DNA from: Wyeomyia smithii
Lineage: Eukaryota > Arthropoda > Insecta > Diptera > Culicidae
Direction: 5' to 3'
Assembly (NCBI RefSeq): GCF_029784165.1
Contig: NC_073696.1
Location: forward strand, 85,493,215 to 85,557,214
Length of the DNA stretch: 64,000 nucleotides
Shown: positions 31,081 through 42,450 of the stretch, piece after piece
Position numbering within the stretch: the first letter of the stretch is position 1
How the letters are laid out: each line of letters opens with the position of its first letter
Program-made: the position numbers and the translations under genes
The notes under the pieces: model-generated
The model's input: the letters and a program-made list of their open reading frames with translations, nothing else
The model's database searches: none
What the model was told of the DNA's origin: nothing

Positions 31081-32276
31081 ATTATATCTTGCTGTGATAA
31101 ACTATTCATAGGCAACACTACCGTTTATCTTGGGTGCGCCCTGGTCGTTATTGTAAAAATGATTATAGAGAATTAGATGAACATTTCACACTAGGAGTAG
31201 TTGTGAAAATTCTCATAACTCTTATCTTCAAACATTTTTAGTTCTAAAAAGAATCGATTCCATAATCTTCAGCTAGAAATGTGTGCTATAGAACGCTGAT
31301 GATCGCACCACCACCGGTAGTATTAAATATTTTGTTGGCCGCGCATAATATTTGCTCCCCGCTGTGCTCTCCAGTAGCTGTGCCAGCAAAATATCCTGCA
31401 ATGTACGATGGTAACTGTTTCTGCCGTATGCAAAATAAAGGTAACATGCTCCGCACTGCCTGGAAGTTGACTCGTATGCACTGCCGGTATCCACATAACT
31501 GTCTCATACTGATTTTGGTCACTTTTGAGTTATCATCGGGAATCGACTTAATTTTTATCATATTTTCGGGAAAAAAATTAAAATTGATACTTTTGTATGG
31601 AAAAACATGGAAAAAATACCAAGTTGTTTTTGTCCCATATTGAAAGTACCCGCATTACAGTCCCACTGCATAGTGGTACAAACTGCAAACATATGATTTT
31701 GCTCCAGATTAGTGTATATCGGATTATTTTGGGCATATAGAAGTATGTCATTTAATTAATTAGACTAATGTTGTTTTTCTGTAGCACAATCTACGTTGCC
31801 AATGATACTGCCGGTTGCTGGTTGAGTTTATATGTGATGGGACAAAATATGCGAGTACTTTTGAAATGTACCCGCATATTTTGTCCCATTTTGTCTTTTT
31901 TTCAAGTTATATAACGTAAAACCAATTCCATCCATGGTTTTTTGTTCTCAACGATAAACTTGTGCTGCCATGAAACTGTTAAGGTCAATGGTTCTGGATG
32001 TAATTGCTGGAAATCTGAAAATCACGGATAAAATTAAATCGCCGTTTTCTCAACATGTTGTTTTTCATTATAGGACAGTTATCCGGGTACCGGCAGTGCA
32101 GCTCTCGTTTTTCAATGTCGCGTACCTCTAACAGCTGCACTGCAATCGCTATTGTGCAACAAACTAAACTGAAGCTGAATTTTCTACACGCAGCCTTTGT
32201 ATCGAGTTCAGAGTAGATCTTTGCCATTAGGGCGTGGCCACACAGCTTAGAGAAAAACAAACAAACCAAAACACTT
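31081..32276 (+). repeat. Tandem duplication, copy B (carries TIR element)
   Basis: Homologue of 25901-26467, with an additional 620 bp (element plus TSD) at 31481-32100. Without these, the length is 576 bp against 567 bp for copy A. Ignoring the Juan insertion, about 180 bp separate the copies. Confidence 0.85.
31481..32096. mobile_element. 616-bp TIR element with 4-bp TSD and paralogous empty site
   Basis: Ends are CTGCCGGTATCCACATAACT (left) and CTGCCGGTACCCGGATAACT (right, inverted), with similarity over about 30 bp. TGCA flanks both sides (31477-31480, 32097-32100), while copy A of the surrounding duplication has a single TGCA at the homologous place, proving the boundaries. There is no transposase. 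The interior has a strong hairpin at 31838-31890 (GGGACAAAATATGCGAGTAC against its inverse, 9-nt loop). A 4-bp TSD occurs in Chapaev and Sola, among others; I do not assign a superfamily. Confidence 0.9.
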
Positions 32277-32589
32277 TGTTGAGTCAAAATATGTAGGCAG
32301 TGGAATTTATTTCGTCCATGTTATTGTTATCTGTGCTCGGGAAGCAAGCCAATAACGAGGGAAATGTATGGGAAAGCTTGACCTTGGAACTTTTCACCTT
32401 TTTCCACCACTAAGCAGTGAAGCAACAATGTTGAACATTATATCAAAAAATTGTTACACATTTTATCTATCCACCGACATATAAATGACTAAGATGCATT
32501 AAGTCGTTCGCTTGCTATAATCGTTTGAAATCTGACGCGACATTTGCCAGTTTCATTTTCAATTTCACAAAGTGTAATCTAGTATAGCA

Positions 32590-32985
32590 AACAAAGACGT
32601 AGTCCTACGTCAAAATAATTGATTTTCGAAAAATGAGCTCTTTATGATAATTGATTTTTCTTTAAACTTAAAAAAAAAAAATAATAATAATAATAATAAT
32701 AAGGTGTAAATTCTTTTTGGAAAGACAAAACTATTATCTTCAACTTTGCCAAAGGCGTCATATCGACCAAACAAATTGTTTTGGCTCTAAACAATATTTG
32801 TAATCATCAATACCTTCCCAAAATAGCATTTTCAAATAGCTTTCCAAAAATGAGTCGTGTTCCAAATATTTAAATCAATAGCACAAAATAGCATCTTTTG
32901 CCCATAAAAACATCTATGCAAAGTTTCAGCAAAAATAAAAATGGTCGATTAAATCGGTTGCCCGCTTTTTGTGGAATTGTTCTGC
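32590..32985 (-). repeat. R1 family copy, inverted
   Basis: Reverse-oriented R1: from right to left it has the core around 'gaaactttgcatagatgttt' and 'gcaaaagatgctattttgtg' and ends near 'gacgtaggact' on the minus strand. It includes an A-run followed by (AAT)n at 32671-32702. Confidence 0.55.
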
Positions 32986-32999
32986 TTATGAATTCCATC

Positions 33000-34700
33000 A
33001 TACGAACTTTGGCTATTATGAACCTTCTGCTTTTTGTGTTTATCCACAAGCGTCGAACATCTTTTTGAGTTCGGTGAGCCTAGTCATATTGCTAAGATTG
33101 CTAAGTCTAGTTTCTTTTAATAATTCACTTGAATTTCTCCAAGACTTTTTGTCAGGTACTACATTTATGAATAAACAAATACCTACTTTGTCAATTCTCT
33201 TTAAAAATCCCGTTGCCTGTTATTTTCGGTGTCCCAGTATAATAGTTACTTAGAAGGTTTCCTTAGTAGGCTGAAGCCCGCCAATCGAAAAACAAATAAC
33301 AAAATTACCGTCACTCAACTATGTTTACCGCAACCCACAACACGACTTCCATCACATCACGTTGATGTCAGAAAAACCGATCATGATATGTACATAACCT
33401 ACTTTCTCGAAAAGAACCGAAATAGATCTAAAAGGTATTAAAAACTATTTTTACGCACGCCGTTTGATAATAATAAACTTATATTAGCTTATAAATAATT
33501 TAAGCTGAGGGCACGTAGAAGTTAGAGGCTGAACCCGTTGTTGGTTTACAGTTATGATTATGAGAAGTCTTAAATTGTACGTAAGTGTATATCATTAAAA
33601 AACCATAATCCGATTTCGAGATTTTCGATGAAAACCACTCGTTTTAATGCGTCAGAGCTATAACATTATCCGTTTCCTGTGCGCGCTCGGAACGAATGTA
33701 GCTACCAAAAAAATGGTCCGCCCAGTTTTGACCGTGTCTAACTTTAGCTGCCGAAAACTAGTAGAAGAATGTTGATATTAATTCCGTCCGGCTCATGACG
33801 AACGAACGCTCATAGCGCTGTCGCCATCAGGCTTATTCAAACTTAGGTAAACAAATCACCACTCATTTTATCGAGCACCACAATTTAGCAGCCCCGGCAA
33901 ATCCGCCGGCAATTCAACGGACGCAACAACAGCGGACACAATCAAGCCAAATTACCAGAAAGAAGTCCGGTATGAAAAGTGATAGCACCAACCTTCGGAC
34001 AGCATTCGCAGAAGCACCGGAAGGCTTGGATCAATTATGTAGGAACAGTTCGATACAAATTGCCTTACAAACTTTAAAACATTTCAATCCATTCTCGTGT
34101 TCTGTTGTCTCCTTGCCAGTTAAGCTCCTCGGAATGGTGGAACTGCGAAACAGGGACTGTCCCCACGCCAATTTCCCCAACAAAACCAATTCAAAGTAAC
34201 CGGTAGAAGGGGAAGGTCATACATATTGCGATGAGGGGGGACAACATAAAACGCAAGTTCAAACATTGAACTTGAAAAATTAAATCAGCCCAACTCGTCC
34301 CTCCCCGGTTGGTGGGTCTAATAAATACGTGCAACGAGCTTTCCACCGTGCCTACAACTGACGACTGGTTGCCCATGCAGAAGGTGAAAAGCGAAGTTTT
34401 TATTTCCTGCGAAGATGATATTTTGGAGAGTATCCGGATGTCTCTCATTCTCTCTCTCTGGGAAAATCATTCCCAGTGACATGAATCGGGAATCGGATGA
34501 ATTTTGCAGTCGTTTAAAGTGTTCACTTGTTGCGGGCAAAATTCATTTATTGACCAGTAACATTGTGATCATATCGTACATATACGGTACGGATGTATAA
34601 GTAATAAGAAGGAATGGCTATTATTATAGGTTTTCAGATTTTAACATTTTGCTTGGAGAAAATGACATAATATGGTTACTTTTGGTAAAATATTTAAGAT
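33000..34700. other. No gene recognised
   Basis: The part 33640-34000 has higher GC and several CG dinucleotides, but open frames (33972-34199 and others) show no domain. No repeat partner was seen in the window. Host regulatory or exon sequence cannot be excluded. Confidence 0.3.
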
Positions 34701-34714
34701 GTGGATAGATGTGA

Positions 34715-35067
34715 TTTTTTTTTATTCTCGCTTATTTTCCGTCGGTCTAGTTCCGCCACTGTTGTGGCCAATCACCGACGCCCAGGGAGGCGACTCCACA
34801 CCCAGGACCCTAACTCACGACCCGTTTATTAACGGACCGGCGCCAACGGCTTTACTTCCTCATGCGATGGAAGGCGTGATCCCAGAGATTTTTCGCCTCA
34901 GAAAATCTCCCGGTGTCGGCTAGGAATGCATCTAGACCAGTTGGGTTGGTTGTGAGTGGATCACGCCACCTCACAACCATCGACACCTATGTCGGCGGGG
35001 GGATTCGAACCCAGGCGTCGAGCGTGGTTGGCGGAGGCGTTACCAACCACACTAGGCCCCCGCTATC
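34715..35067 (-). mobile_element. tRNA-derived SINE, Feilai-like, second full-length copy
   Basis: Minus-strand copy of the SINE at 13055, with GCGGGGGCC start, box A and box B (as GGATTCGAACC on the plus strand near 35000) and a T-run at 34715-34723 marking the tail. TSD AGATGTGA is at 34707-34714 and 35068-35075. A 63-codon stretch of the body translates identically in both copies, so divergence is very low. Confidence 0.85.
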
Positions 35068-35075
35068 AGATGTGA

Positions 35076-35720
35076 ATTTTCTCGTGAGTGAAAAGAGAAT
35101 TATCACATACTTTTAACGTGAATTAGAAAATTGAAGCTTAAAATTTGAAATAAACGAATTTCAAAAGATCAAAAACCGTTTTGAATTGTATGAAAAATTC
35201 AGAAATATGTATTATAAACCTGCATAGATTTTTTTTTATTTTGATTATTTACAATCATAGATATATCATGATGAAGTCATAGAATATTAGGTGCTTATTC
35301 TAAATTATGAGGCCGTGTGATTGCTTTCACAAAAACATTTCTAATTTATTTTTAGCATATTCGAATAATTTAACCCTCCGTATTTAATACAATCAGTTAG
35401 TCACATCCATACACACAGGTCTGACCATTTTCTACATGTTTGTACATTCACCATTTCTCTGCCTTTTTCATCGTTATCTCAGAGATGGCGTAACCGATAT
35501 TCATAATATTATATTATTCATAATATTATTATATTCATAATACCGATAATCAGGTTATAAAAGGATCTCACAATCCCGTAGGCTATTTAATTGAAGGTTT
35601 TATAAATATTAACAAATAACAAAAGAGAAATCGAGTGGCCTATTGGGCAAAATTTGTTGGAAATTCTAAATATTTGTTTTAGACCTCCAGGGTTGGTGGG
35701 TTTGGGGTACAGAAGCAATG
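35076..35720. other. AT-rich, no gene
   Basis: Includes an ATAATATTATA-type palindromic stretch at 35497-35545. Nothing else stands out. Confidence 0.3.
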
Positions 35721-35722
35721 TA

Positions 35723-36349
35723 GCAAATCCGGAGTGATTCGCGTTTAGGGCGCAACTAACAAAATGTAAACAAATGGTTTTATTACACTATTGGTTTCAA
35801 AAAGACTTACGAAATTCATTGCAAGAATCCTTTCTTTTGTATAAATCGATAAAATTATTTAAATCAAGCTTTTAGTGAAGGGCGATAAAGCAGTTTACCC
35901 AAAACAAAAGATACTTTGGAACTAGGCCCTTTACATTGTTTTGAAGCAACGGGCTTACTTGCGAAATATTTCGTAAACAGGCGACAGTAAAGGGCGAATC
36001 AACTTTTATGTTCAAAATAAAGGCGCATTTAAAGAGGCGCAACTGAAGAGAAAATAAAAACAAGGCGAAATAGAGGTGGGCGAATCTCGTTGTCAGAATG
36101 CTTTAAGGCTCATTAGAAAAAGGTTAGAAGAAAAGCGCAGACTTAAGCCATAAATGCACAAATTTTATGTAGTATTGTTAGGAAACTATAAGCCAGGTTA
36201 ATTTTACGTCGATTTTTGGTATTGATGTTAATGTTAGTCACTTCCTTTGAAATTACGATTTGAAAATGTACTTGCAAATTTTCAAACTGATATTCCCCAA
36301 TGTTTATCTTTTGCCAGTTGCGCCCTTATCGCAAATCACTCCGGAAATG
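35723..36349. mobile_element. MITE with about 45-bp inverted ends, TA-flanked
   Basis: Left end GCAAATCCGGAGTGATTCGC and inverted right end CATTTCCGGAGTGATTTGCG continue similarly through GGGCGCAACT to TAAACA, about 45 bp with some mismatches. TA lies directly outside both (35721-35722, 36350-36351), suggesting a Tc1/mariner-type element. The interior has several GGGCG and GGCGCAACT motifs but no coding sequence. Confidence 0.75.
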
Positions 36350-36419
36350 TATGTTATTTAATAAAGGACGAGCATAGCTTATTACTATCAGAAACTTAAG
36401 TAAAAAACCTTCGAGAATT

Positions 36420-36960
36420 TTGACGGCAGCACTCCCCTGGAGTCAATTCACGAAAATGAAAGGTGTTAGCATAAAAGCAGTTCGAAACGCACTTCGAAAG
36501 TATGGTGAAGGTTGTAGCTTTCAGAACAAGCCGAAATCTGGACGTAAACTAGTTTCTGTAGACGGAACTTTGGACCGGAAAATCTTGTGTGCTTACACCA
36601 GAAAGAAATGTGCGAGGGCAACGATGCCAAACAAAAAAAAATGGAAGAATTCAAAATAAAAAACTTGAGATATCCTGGGAAAACTGGAGGATTGGCAACG
36701 CTGTCCTAGAGTGTTTCAAGCGGCGTCTGCTGCCCATGATCCGTAAACATGACCAAGTTAATTTCGTGCCAAATGAGATGAGTCCACCAAACTGTTCTCA
36801 GGCAAGGCCATTCGAGACTTTTTGGGCTCATACCCAGTCATATTTGAAAAAAATATGTGAAGCCAGCACATGCCATCCAAAAATTCGCAAAAGACTGGAA
36901 AGAAGTAGCCAAAATCATCGCTAATCAGCCTGGGCCGAAGCTTCGATCCAAGGCCAAAGA
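36420..36960 (+). pseudogene. Mariner-family (DD37E-like) transposase relic
   Basis: Residues from 36450 (KMKGVSIKAVRNALRKYGEG) form a helix-turn-helix, followed by a GRK motif and TLDRKILCAYTRKK. A large deletion removes the first two catalytic aspartates. A new frame then gives KRRLLPMIRKHDQ, NFVPNEMSPPNCSQARPFET and FWAHTQSYL, the block with the third catalytic residue (Glu). This pattern matches the IS630-Tc1-mariner DD37E group described from mosquitoes. A related relic is at 60006. Confidence 0.75.
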
Positions 36961-37039
36961 TTGACTAGAACCAGATTTTGAATAAATGCGTTGTAATAGA
37001 AGAGCTTAGAGAAAATAGAATTGAAATAAAATTTGACGC

Positions 37040-37540
37040 CACTTTGAAATTGAAGATGGTGACTTCCGGTTTCCGGAAAACAGAAAAAATTGACCAAAAA
37101 CCACCTCATGTGGGTAGTTTCGGGATCGGGACGATGTCTGAGACCTAAAAATGACTACAGAGGTCATTTACGATTCCAAAATGGGAATTTCCGGATTCTG
37201 GAAGAGAACCAATATGGACAAATACCATCGAATATGGGTATTTCCGGAAACGAGATGAGGTCCAGAAACTATTTTGAAATTTAAGATGGTAACTTCCAGT
37301 TTCCAGAAAACAGATTAAATTGACTAAAAACCACTACATATGAGTAGTTTCGGAATCGGGACGATACCAAAGACCTGAATACGACCACAGGGGCCACTTT
37401 TAGTTCAAAAATGGCGATTTCCAGTTTCTGGAAGGGAACCAATTAGGTTTTCCGATATCAGGATAATGCCCAGCCATTTTGAATTTCAAACTGGTTACTT
37501 CAGAAAACAGCCAAAATTGACCACGTCCTTGCAACTGTTG
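37040..37540 (+). repeat. Diverged tandem units of the 126-bp family
   Basis: Units starting near 37053, 37179, 37283 and 37409 carry AAGATGGTGACTTCCGG-like starts, 'gaccaaaaaccacctcatgt' and 'gtagtttcgggatcgggacg'. Two of the spacings are 126 bp. They are relatives of the array within the Helitron at 18206-18850 and may be a Helitron remnant without ends. Confidence 0.6.
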
Positions 37541-37691
37541 GGGAACGGAAAAGGAATGTTAGTCCAACATTTACTTAAGAGAACCGCAGAGAACTCTACG
37601 TGCCCTCATAAATGTTACGTGATATGGGAAATTTTAGTCGGAAAGGGAGACCCTGGGATACATCTGTTAGATGTTGGGCGTCGATAATTAA

Positions 37692-37831
37692 CCCTCTAGT
37701 GCCCAAATTAATTTTTAAACGGACTTCGATAAAATCACTATAAACCATTATAAACACTTTTTAAGTATTTATTGAAGCTTTTCGGAACTTCGACTGAAGC
37801 CCGCCAAATGGCGGCATTGGGCACTAAAGGG
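37692..37831. mobile_element. piggyBac-type MITE, 140 bp
   Basis: Inverted ends CCCTCTAGTGCCCAA and CCCTTTAGTGCCCAA sit inside TTAA at both sides (37688-37691, 37832-37835), the piggyBac target. Near the right end is the small palindrome CCGCCAAATGGCGG. There is no coding sequence. Confidence 0.85.
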
Positions 37832-37835
37832 TTAA

Positions 37836-39160
37836 TTATATTATAGGTATGAATTTTGAGAGCTACGAAGAGCTGAGGCTATTGTGATTTACCACCTTTT
37901 TGGTTTAATTTTTTATCAGTTGAATTTTAGATTATTATAGAGCAATTTTAGTGTTTTATGTTTTGTGGTTATGTGTGAATGAATACGTAGAGTTTAGACT
38001 CCTAATAATTTAGTTATACGCTTATTATTATCCACCAGTTTGACGTAACTTTCATTATTAGCAAATCAATCTTCAGTCAGCTTGCCTAAGGGTTTCACCC
38101 CTTAGTTGAACATTGTCAAATAAGACCTACGCGAACAAAGTCCAATGTTCTCCGAAACATAAACCCGAAACTCTAAAAATATATGCTAAATGACGCATTC
38201 GTATGTACGAGATATCTCTCTGTATATTTACAAACATTTTAGTAAATAATTAGTTTATTTTTCCTCTACCCTCAACCAAAAATACATATGAAACTGATCT
38301 GTATGAATCTACCTCTACACGTCGATAATCAAAGCATAAAAAATACAAAGCCGCCTACATGTCAACAAACAATTGCAATTAAGCATATAGTATGTCAACG
38401 CAATCAACTCAAACAGAAAAAATCAAAATAAATAATATCACTTATTTCGCACGAAATCCTCCAAATCCTGCATATTTCGATAGTTCTGTTGTTTGGAACA
38501 CCAACACCAGTAATTACAGTTGATTTCACCATTTATTTTCTCGCAAAACACACTTGTAATGAAGAAATTACGCGCACAAATAATCGGCCTTGTTACCAGT
38601 TTCCTCCTCCTCCTAGGAAGTATTTGTTGTAAATGTATCAACAATAATGTCAAAAGTTCATAAAATTCTTCAGCTTCGGAACATATCCCCGAAAAACCGG
38701 ATTTCCGGGAATGGAATTTTTAGTGCCAGAACTATTGAAATTGGATGAAAATTGTCAAAGTTACAAGAATTTCAATTTGTGGGAACTCGGGTACCCCGAT
38801 GGGCATATAAGGGTGTTTTTTTTCGTTGAGCACATAACAGGTAAATTGTGTTTATACCATTTATTTGAAAGCAAGCTTAGACATAATGAAACACTCTATA
38901 AAACATCTGATTGTGTTTACTCTTCTAAAAGACATTTCTCTGGGTGTTTTTCAAATTTAAAGCCAAATATTTTGCAAAATAATGCTCAACCTTATATACC
39001 TATGAATATGAAATACCGTAACCCAGTTGATCTCATCAATATTATTCCCTCAGCTTCTAAAGTGTATACGACTATTGAATCACTAAATACTGTTCAGTCT
39101 TGGTATTTTCAGAGTGGGAATACCATTCAATTAGTTATGGTAAGTAGCTAGGTACGAAAC
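37836..39160. other. No recognised gene; one unexplained ORF at 38711-39151
   Basis: Plus-strand frame 38711-39151 (146 codons, MEFLVPELLKLDENCQSYKN at its start) is open in AT-rich DNA longer than usual by chance, but I recognise no domain, no signal peptide and no flanking splice sites. The rest is AT-rich non-coding DNA. Confidence 0.2.
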
Positions 39161-39164
39161 CAGC

Positions 39165-39530
39165 CATTATAAGTAGTTTTGAAACCGGGATTTTTTTCTG
39201 TGTGGACTCGTCACTGCGACCAGAGCTTAGATCTATTGTGATATTGCCCAGGTGTTTTTTGTACTCCGCACTTCATATTATTGGCAGTATCACTATTGAA
39301 ATAAGTGATACGCTTATCTTTCATATCCGTGCTTTTGTGTAAATTTTACCTTTCCGTTTCAAGCTCACTGCTCTACTATACCGAGCCTTTGTCCATCCTA
39401 ACAATATCGCCCAATTACAATTCCCTGTAGAAAACTTTCATACGTTACTCACACCAATTTTATTATAATAGGGACTTTTTTGAAGGAGAGTCAACACGGG
39501 GTACTGTAGAATTCAGATTGAAGGAAGGGT
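39165..39530 (+). repeat. Dispersed repeat R3, copy 1
   Basis: Aligns in order with 42020-42450: 'tcactgcgaccag', 'actccgcacttc', 'atccgtgctt', 'ctactataccg', 'ttttattataa', 'gtagaattcag'. Non-coding. Confidence 0.65.
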
Positions 39531-40306
39531 ACGTGGTGGGGAGCCTGAGCTGGCCCCTCTAACACACGTTGGTATAGAATAGTTGACGTTACCTATTCCA
39601 TGACATCAATATCACCAGAAAAGCGCAAAACATGAAGGCTAGTAGAACAAGTACCAATAACTGCATGAAAGCAAGCCAACTTGATATAATTAAGTGGCAA
39701 AATACATCTCGAGTACTAATACGGCAATGCGCAAATCTGTTGCTATGACAACTGTTAACCAGCGCATGCGCAAATGTGTGGTGTCTGCGCAGTGCAACTA
39801 GATCGACAATTGCTTTTATCAGTGGCAGTTTTAATTGATTATAGAGTGATGACAAAAAAATAATATTCAAACTTTCAAAAAGAGTTGTTTCTTTCGCTTG
39901 AATATTGAAACTGTTTTCGCCTAATTTCAACGTTATCTGGATATAAAATCTAACAAAACTAGAAAACGTTGTTAGATATACAATAACAAAAAACTGAAGT
40001 GATATTGGTTACACTGCAAGCGTTTTGTTTATCTTTTGATGGCGCGTTTTGACTCGCTTCGAATAAATATAGAAATCGTTCATATAATTAAATTAATTTG
40101 ATCAAGTAATTTTAATTTGGGTGTTGCATGCTACGACTATTGTACTAAGAAAAAGCATTTTACAGATACGTAGTGTTGTTATTAGATGGTTTAATGTCTT
40201 ACGAAAAGACCAAGTGATAGTGATTGTCATTCTTGAACTCATGTTATTAAAAACATCTCCAAAACCAGAAAAAACGAGCTTGTTTTCGAAAAGCGGTTGT
40301 ATTACT

Positions 40307-41662
40307 AGCATAGCATAGCATAGCATATTTGATCGCCCGTGTGTTGCCCGCGACTGACCAGAACCAGCTGAAATTGCACAAAGAACCGTCAAAATGGTGC
40401 CTAGGAGTAGCAAGCCATTTTCAGTGTACAATTCCTGGTGATTTTTCTTTTCACTGGTCAATAACGTAGCTGGCCACGCCCAATGCAGATCAATAGAGGA
40501 AGGGATATCGGGAGTGTTAGTTTAATACTTGTTGCTACTAGAGACCGAGGAATCCTCTGCATCATCCACAAGTATCAAAGGAAGGAATTAGTGTTAGTGG
40601 AAAGGAATTGATCTGGATCCATCGAGGTTGATGGTGCGATCTTTTCTACACAAATTCGCGCCCGATATGGATATTTCTCGGTCTCTGCGCAACCGGCCAT
40701 CAGAAGACGATATAAATAGAACCGCATCACGATCGCTCTATCGGCATATAGGAGAATCGAAGTTTCTAGGTATCATCGGCAACCAATCGTTAACAGTCTG
40801 TATCACACCAAACTTCGCGTTTCATCCCGTGAACTATTAAAATTTACCTCGAAACGAATGAATTTCGTAAAACGCACCGCACGCCGAACGCAAACTACTG
40901 GTACCAGCTCAAAGAACCGTTAGAGCGAGTAAAAAAAAACCCACAAGGCACACCCGAGCATTATACGATGTAATGGTCATTGAGCTCCGAAAACGCTGTA
41001 TTAAGATAGTTACACTGAGCGCTGTCAAAATAACGTGCGCGAAACTGAGCTGACCTCCCCGAAGTAAACAATAGCGTACCCACTGCACTCCGGAAACCCC
41101 TAGATAAACAAAACTCACCCGGGCCGATGATGTCCAAAAGCTAGGAAAATCATAAAACAAGAACAAGAACTGAATAAAATGTCACCGCCCTGCCAGGACT
41201 CACAATTGTAGACGATGCATCAATCGCATGCCGCATTGTCATGCTCGAATGATAAATTTTTAAACTATATTGTAAAACTGCCAATTTTGACCTGTGAGAG
41301 TGCACCGTACAATCTGGTTTGTAAATATAAAAAAAAACTCCACCCGCAACCGAAAAGCTACCACACTTTGTGCACCCAACTGATGACACATTTACACTTC
41401 TGGCAAAGTCCTAAACCCGGTAAAAACCACTACACACAGAGCCTATGCATTCTTAAAATGTTTGATACAAAAACTCATACTCATCTGTTTTATTTTGGTT
41501 ATGCCTATGCCAGCGAAACAAACGCCGACAAGCACAGCGCAACACTAATCTCTTCGCTCTCTCGCCAGATATTATTGTTCTCTTCGCTCACACCGCCATG
41601 CATTCCATTTTCGCATGTTAATAACGAACCGCTAGTTAGCGCGACGCACAAAGTAGGCACTC
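40307..41662 (-). mobile_element. 1,356-bp insertion with 24-bp TSD and pentanucleotide tail
   Basis: An identical 24-bp sequence (TTTTCGAAAAGCGGTTGTAT plus TACT) lies at 40283-40306 and 41663-41686. Next to the left copy is a run of AGCAT units (40308-40327), i.e. (ATGCT)n on the minus strand, as at the 3' end of a retroposon. So the insert reads on the minus strand, starting GAGTGCCTACTTTGTGCGTC and ending in the tandem tail. No domain is recognisable in any frame, and minus-strand frames 41150-41389 and 40909-41166 are unremarkable. It may be an internally deleted or non-coding retroposon. Confidence 0.65.
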
Positions 41663-41794
41663 TTTTCGAAAAGCGGTTGTATTACTGATGAAAAACAACG
41701 TCAAACACAATACAATAACACAAGTTTTCGATTGCGCTTGTAGTACACTTATATGACTACTTTCGTTGTTACTTATTTTCTAACATGTTTTGTG

Positions 41795-41915
41795 TGTTAC
41801 TTGGGGGGTTTATAACCCATGCTAAAGTCCTTCGACAACCAAATGGCCTGATTCTACTAAGATTCGAACCCACGACCACCTGCTTACCAAACCGGACTCT
41901 GTAACCTTGCGACCT
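41795..41915 (-). mobile_element. tRNA-related SINE fragment
   Basis: The minus strand has GTCGTGGGTTCGAATCTTAG, containing a perfect box B (41861-41870), about 35 bp after a box-A-like TCCGGTTTGGTAAGCAGG. The sequence beyond is not tRNA-like. This family differs from the SINE at 13055 and could be Gecko-like. No TSD was found. Confidence 0.45.
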
Positions 41916-42019
41916 TGAAACCGGGACGATATCTAGAGGACGAAGATTGACCCTAGGTATCATTTTGAATTCCGAGATGGCGACTTTGGGTTTCTGGAAA
42001 ACAGTCTAAAAAAACTTCC

Positions 42020-42450
42020 TGCATTTTTTCACTGCGACAAGAATCGTTGAACTATTGTGAGATAAGTCCGGGTGTCCGCTGTATCCCGCACTTCTATCAT
42101 GAGCAATACCTCTATTAAGAAGTGGCAAGCTGATTATTTATCCGTGCTTATGTGTAATTATTCTCTATCCATCCTTTTACACGCTACTGCGCTACTATAC
42201 CGGGCTTCGTTCCTATTGTCAAATATCGCTAGTTATAATTTCCTGGAGAAGTTTCTGGCCACTTTTATTATAAGAGGGGCTTAGTTTTGTCATGTTCATT
42301 TTTGTCAAATATCGCCACTTACAAATTCTCTAGAGAAGTTTCGCTGTGCGCCCTTCTGGCCAGTTTTATTTATAAGTGGGACTTTTTGTTTTGTTAAGGG
42401 AAGTCACACCAAGGATGTATTATAGAATTCAGCTTAAAGGAAGGTTAAAT
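42020..42450 (+). repeat. Dispersed repeat R3, copy 2, with internal duplication
   Basis: Partner of 39165-39530. This copy repeats its 'gtcaaatatcgc' to 'tttattataag' part once more (42219-42290 and 42304-42390). It is preceded at 41970 by a unit of the 126-bp family (GAGATGGCGACTT), and another relic follows at 42505-42620. Confidence 0.6.

Noticed and set aside
39763..39772. GCGCATGCGC as an NRF-1-type promoter site
   Set aside because: A single motif occurrence; no adjacent gene or transcription signal supports it.
41215..41688. 157-codon plus-strand open frame
   Set aside because: It crosses the boundary of the 24-bp TSD insertion on the strand opposite to its inferred direction, so it is unlikely to be a gene.
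41850..41915. Functional tRNA gene on minus strand
   Set aside because: Only box B is convincing; no acceptor-stem pairing, and tRNA-unrelated sequence follows.
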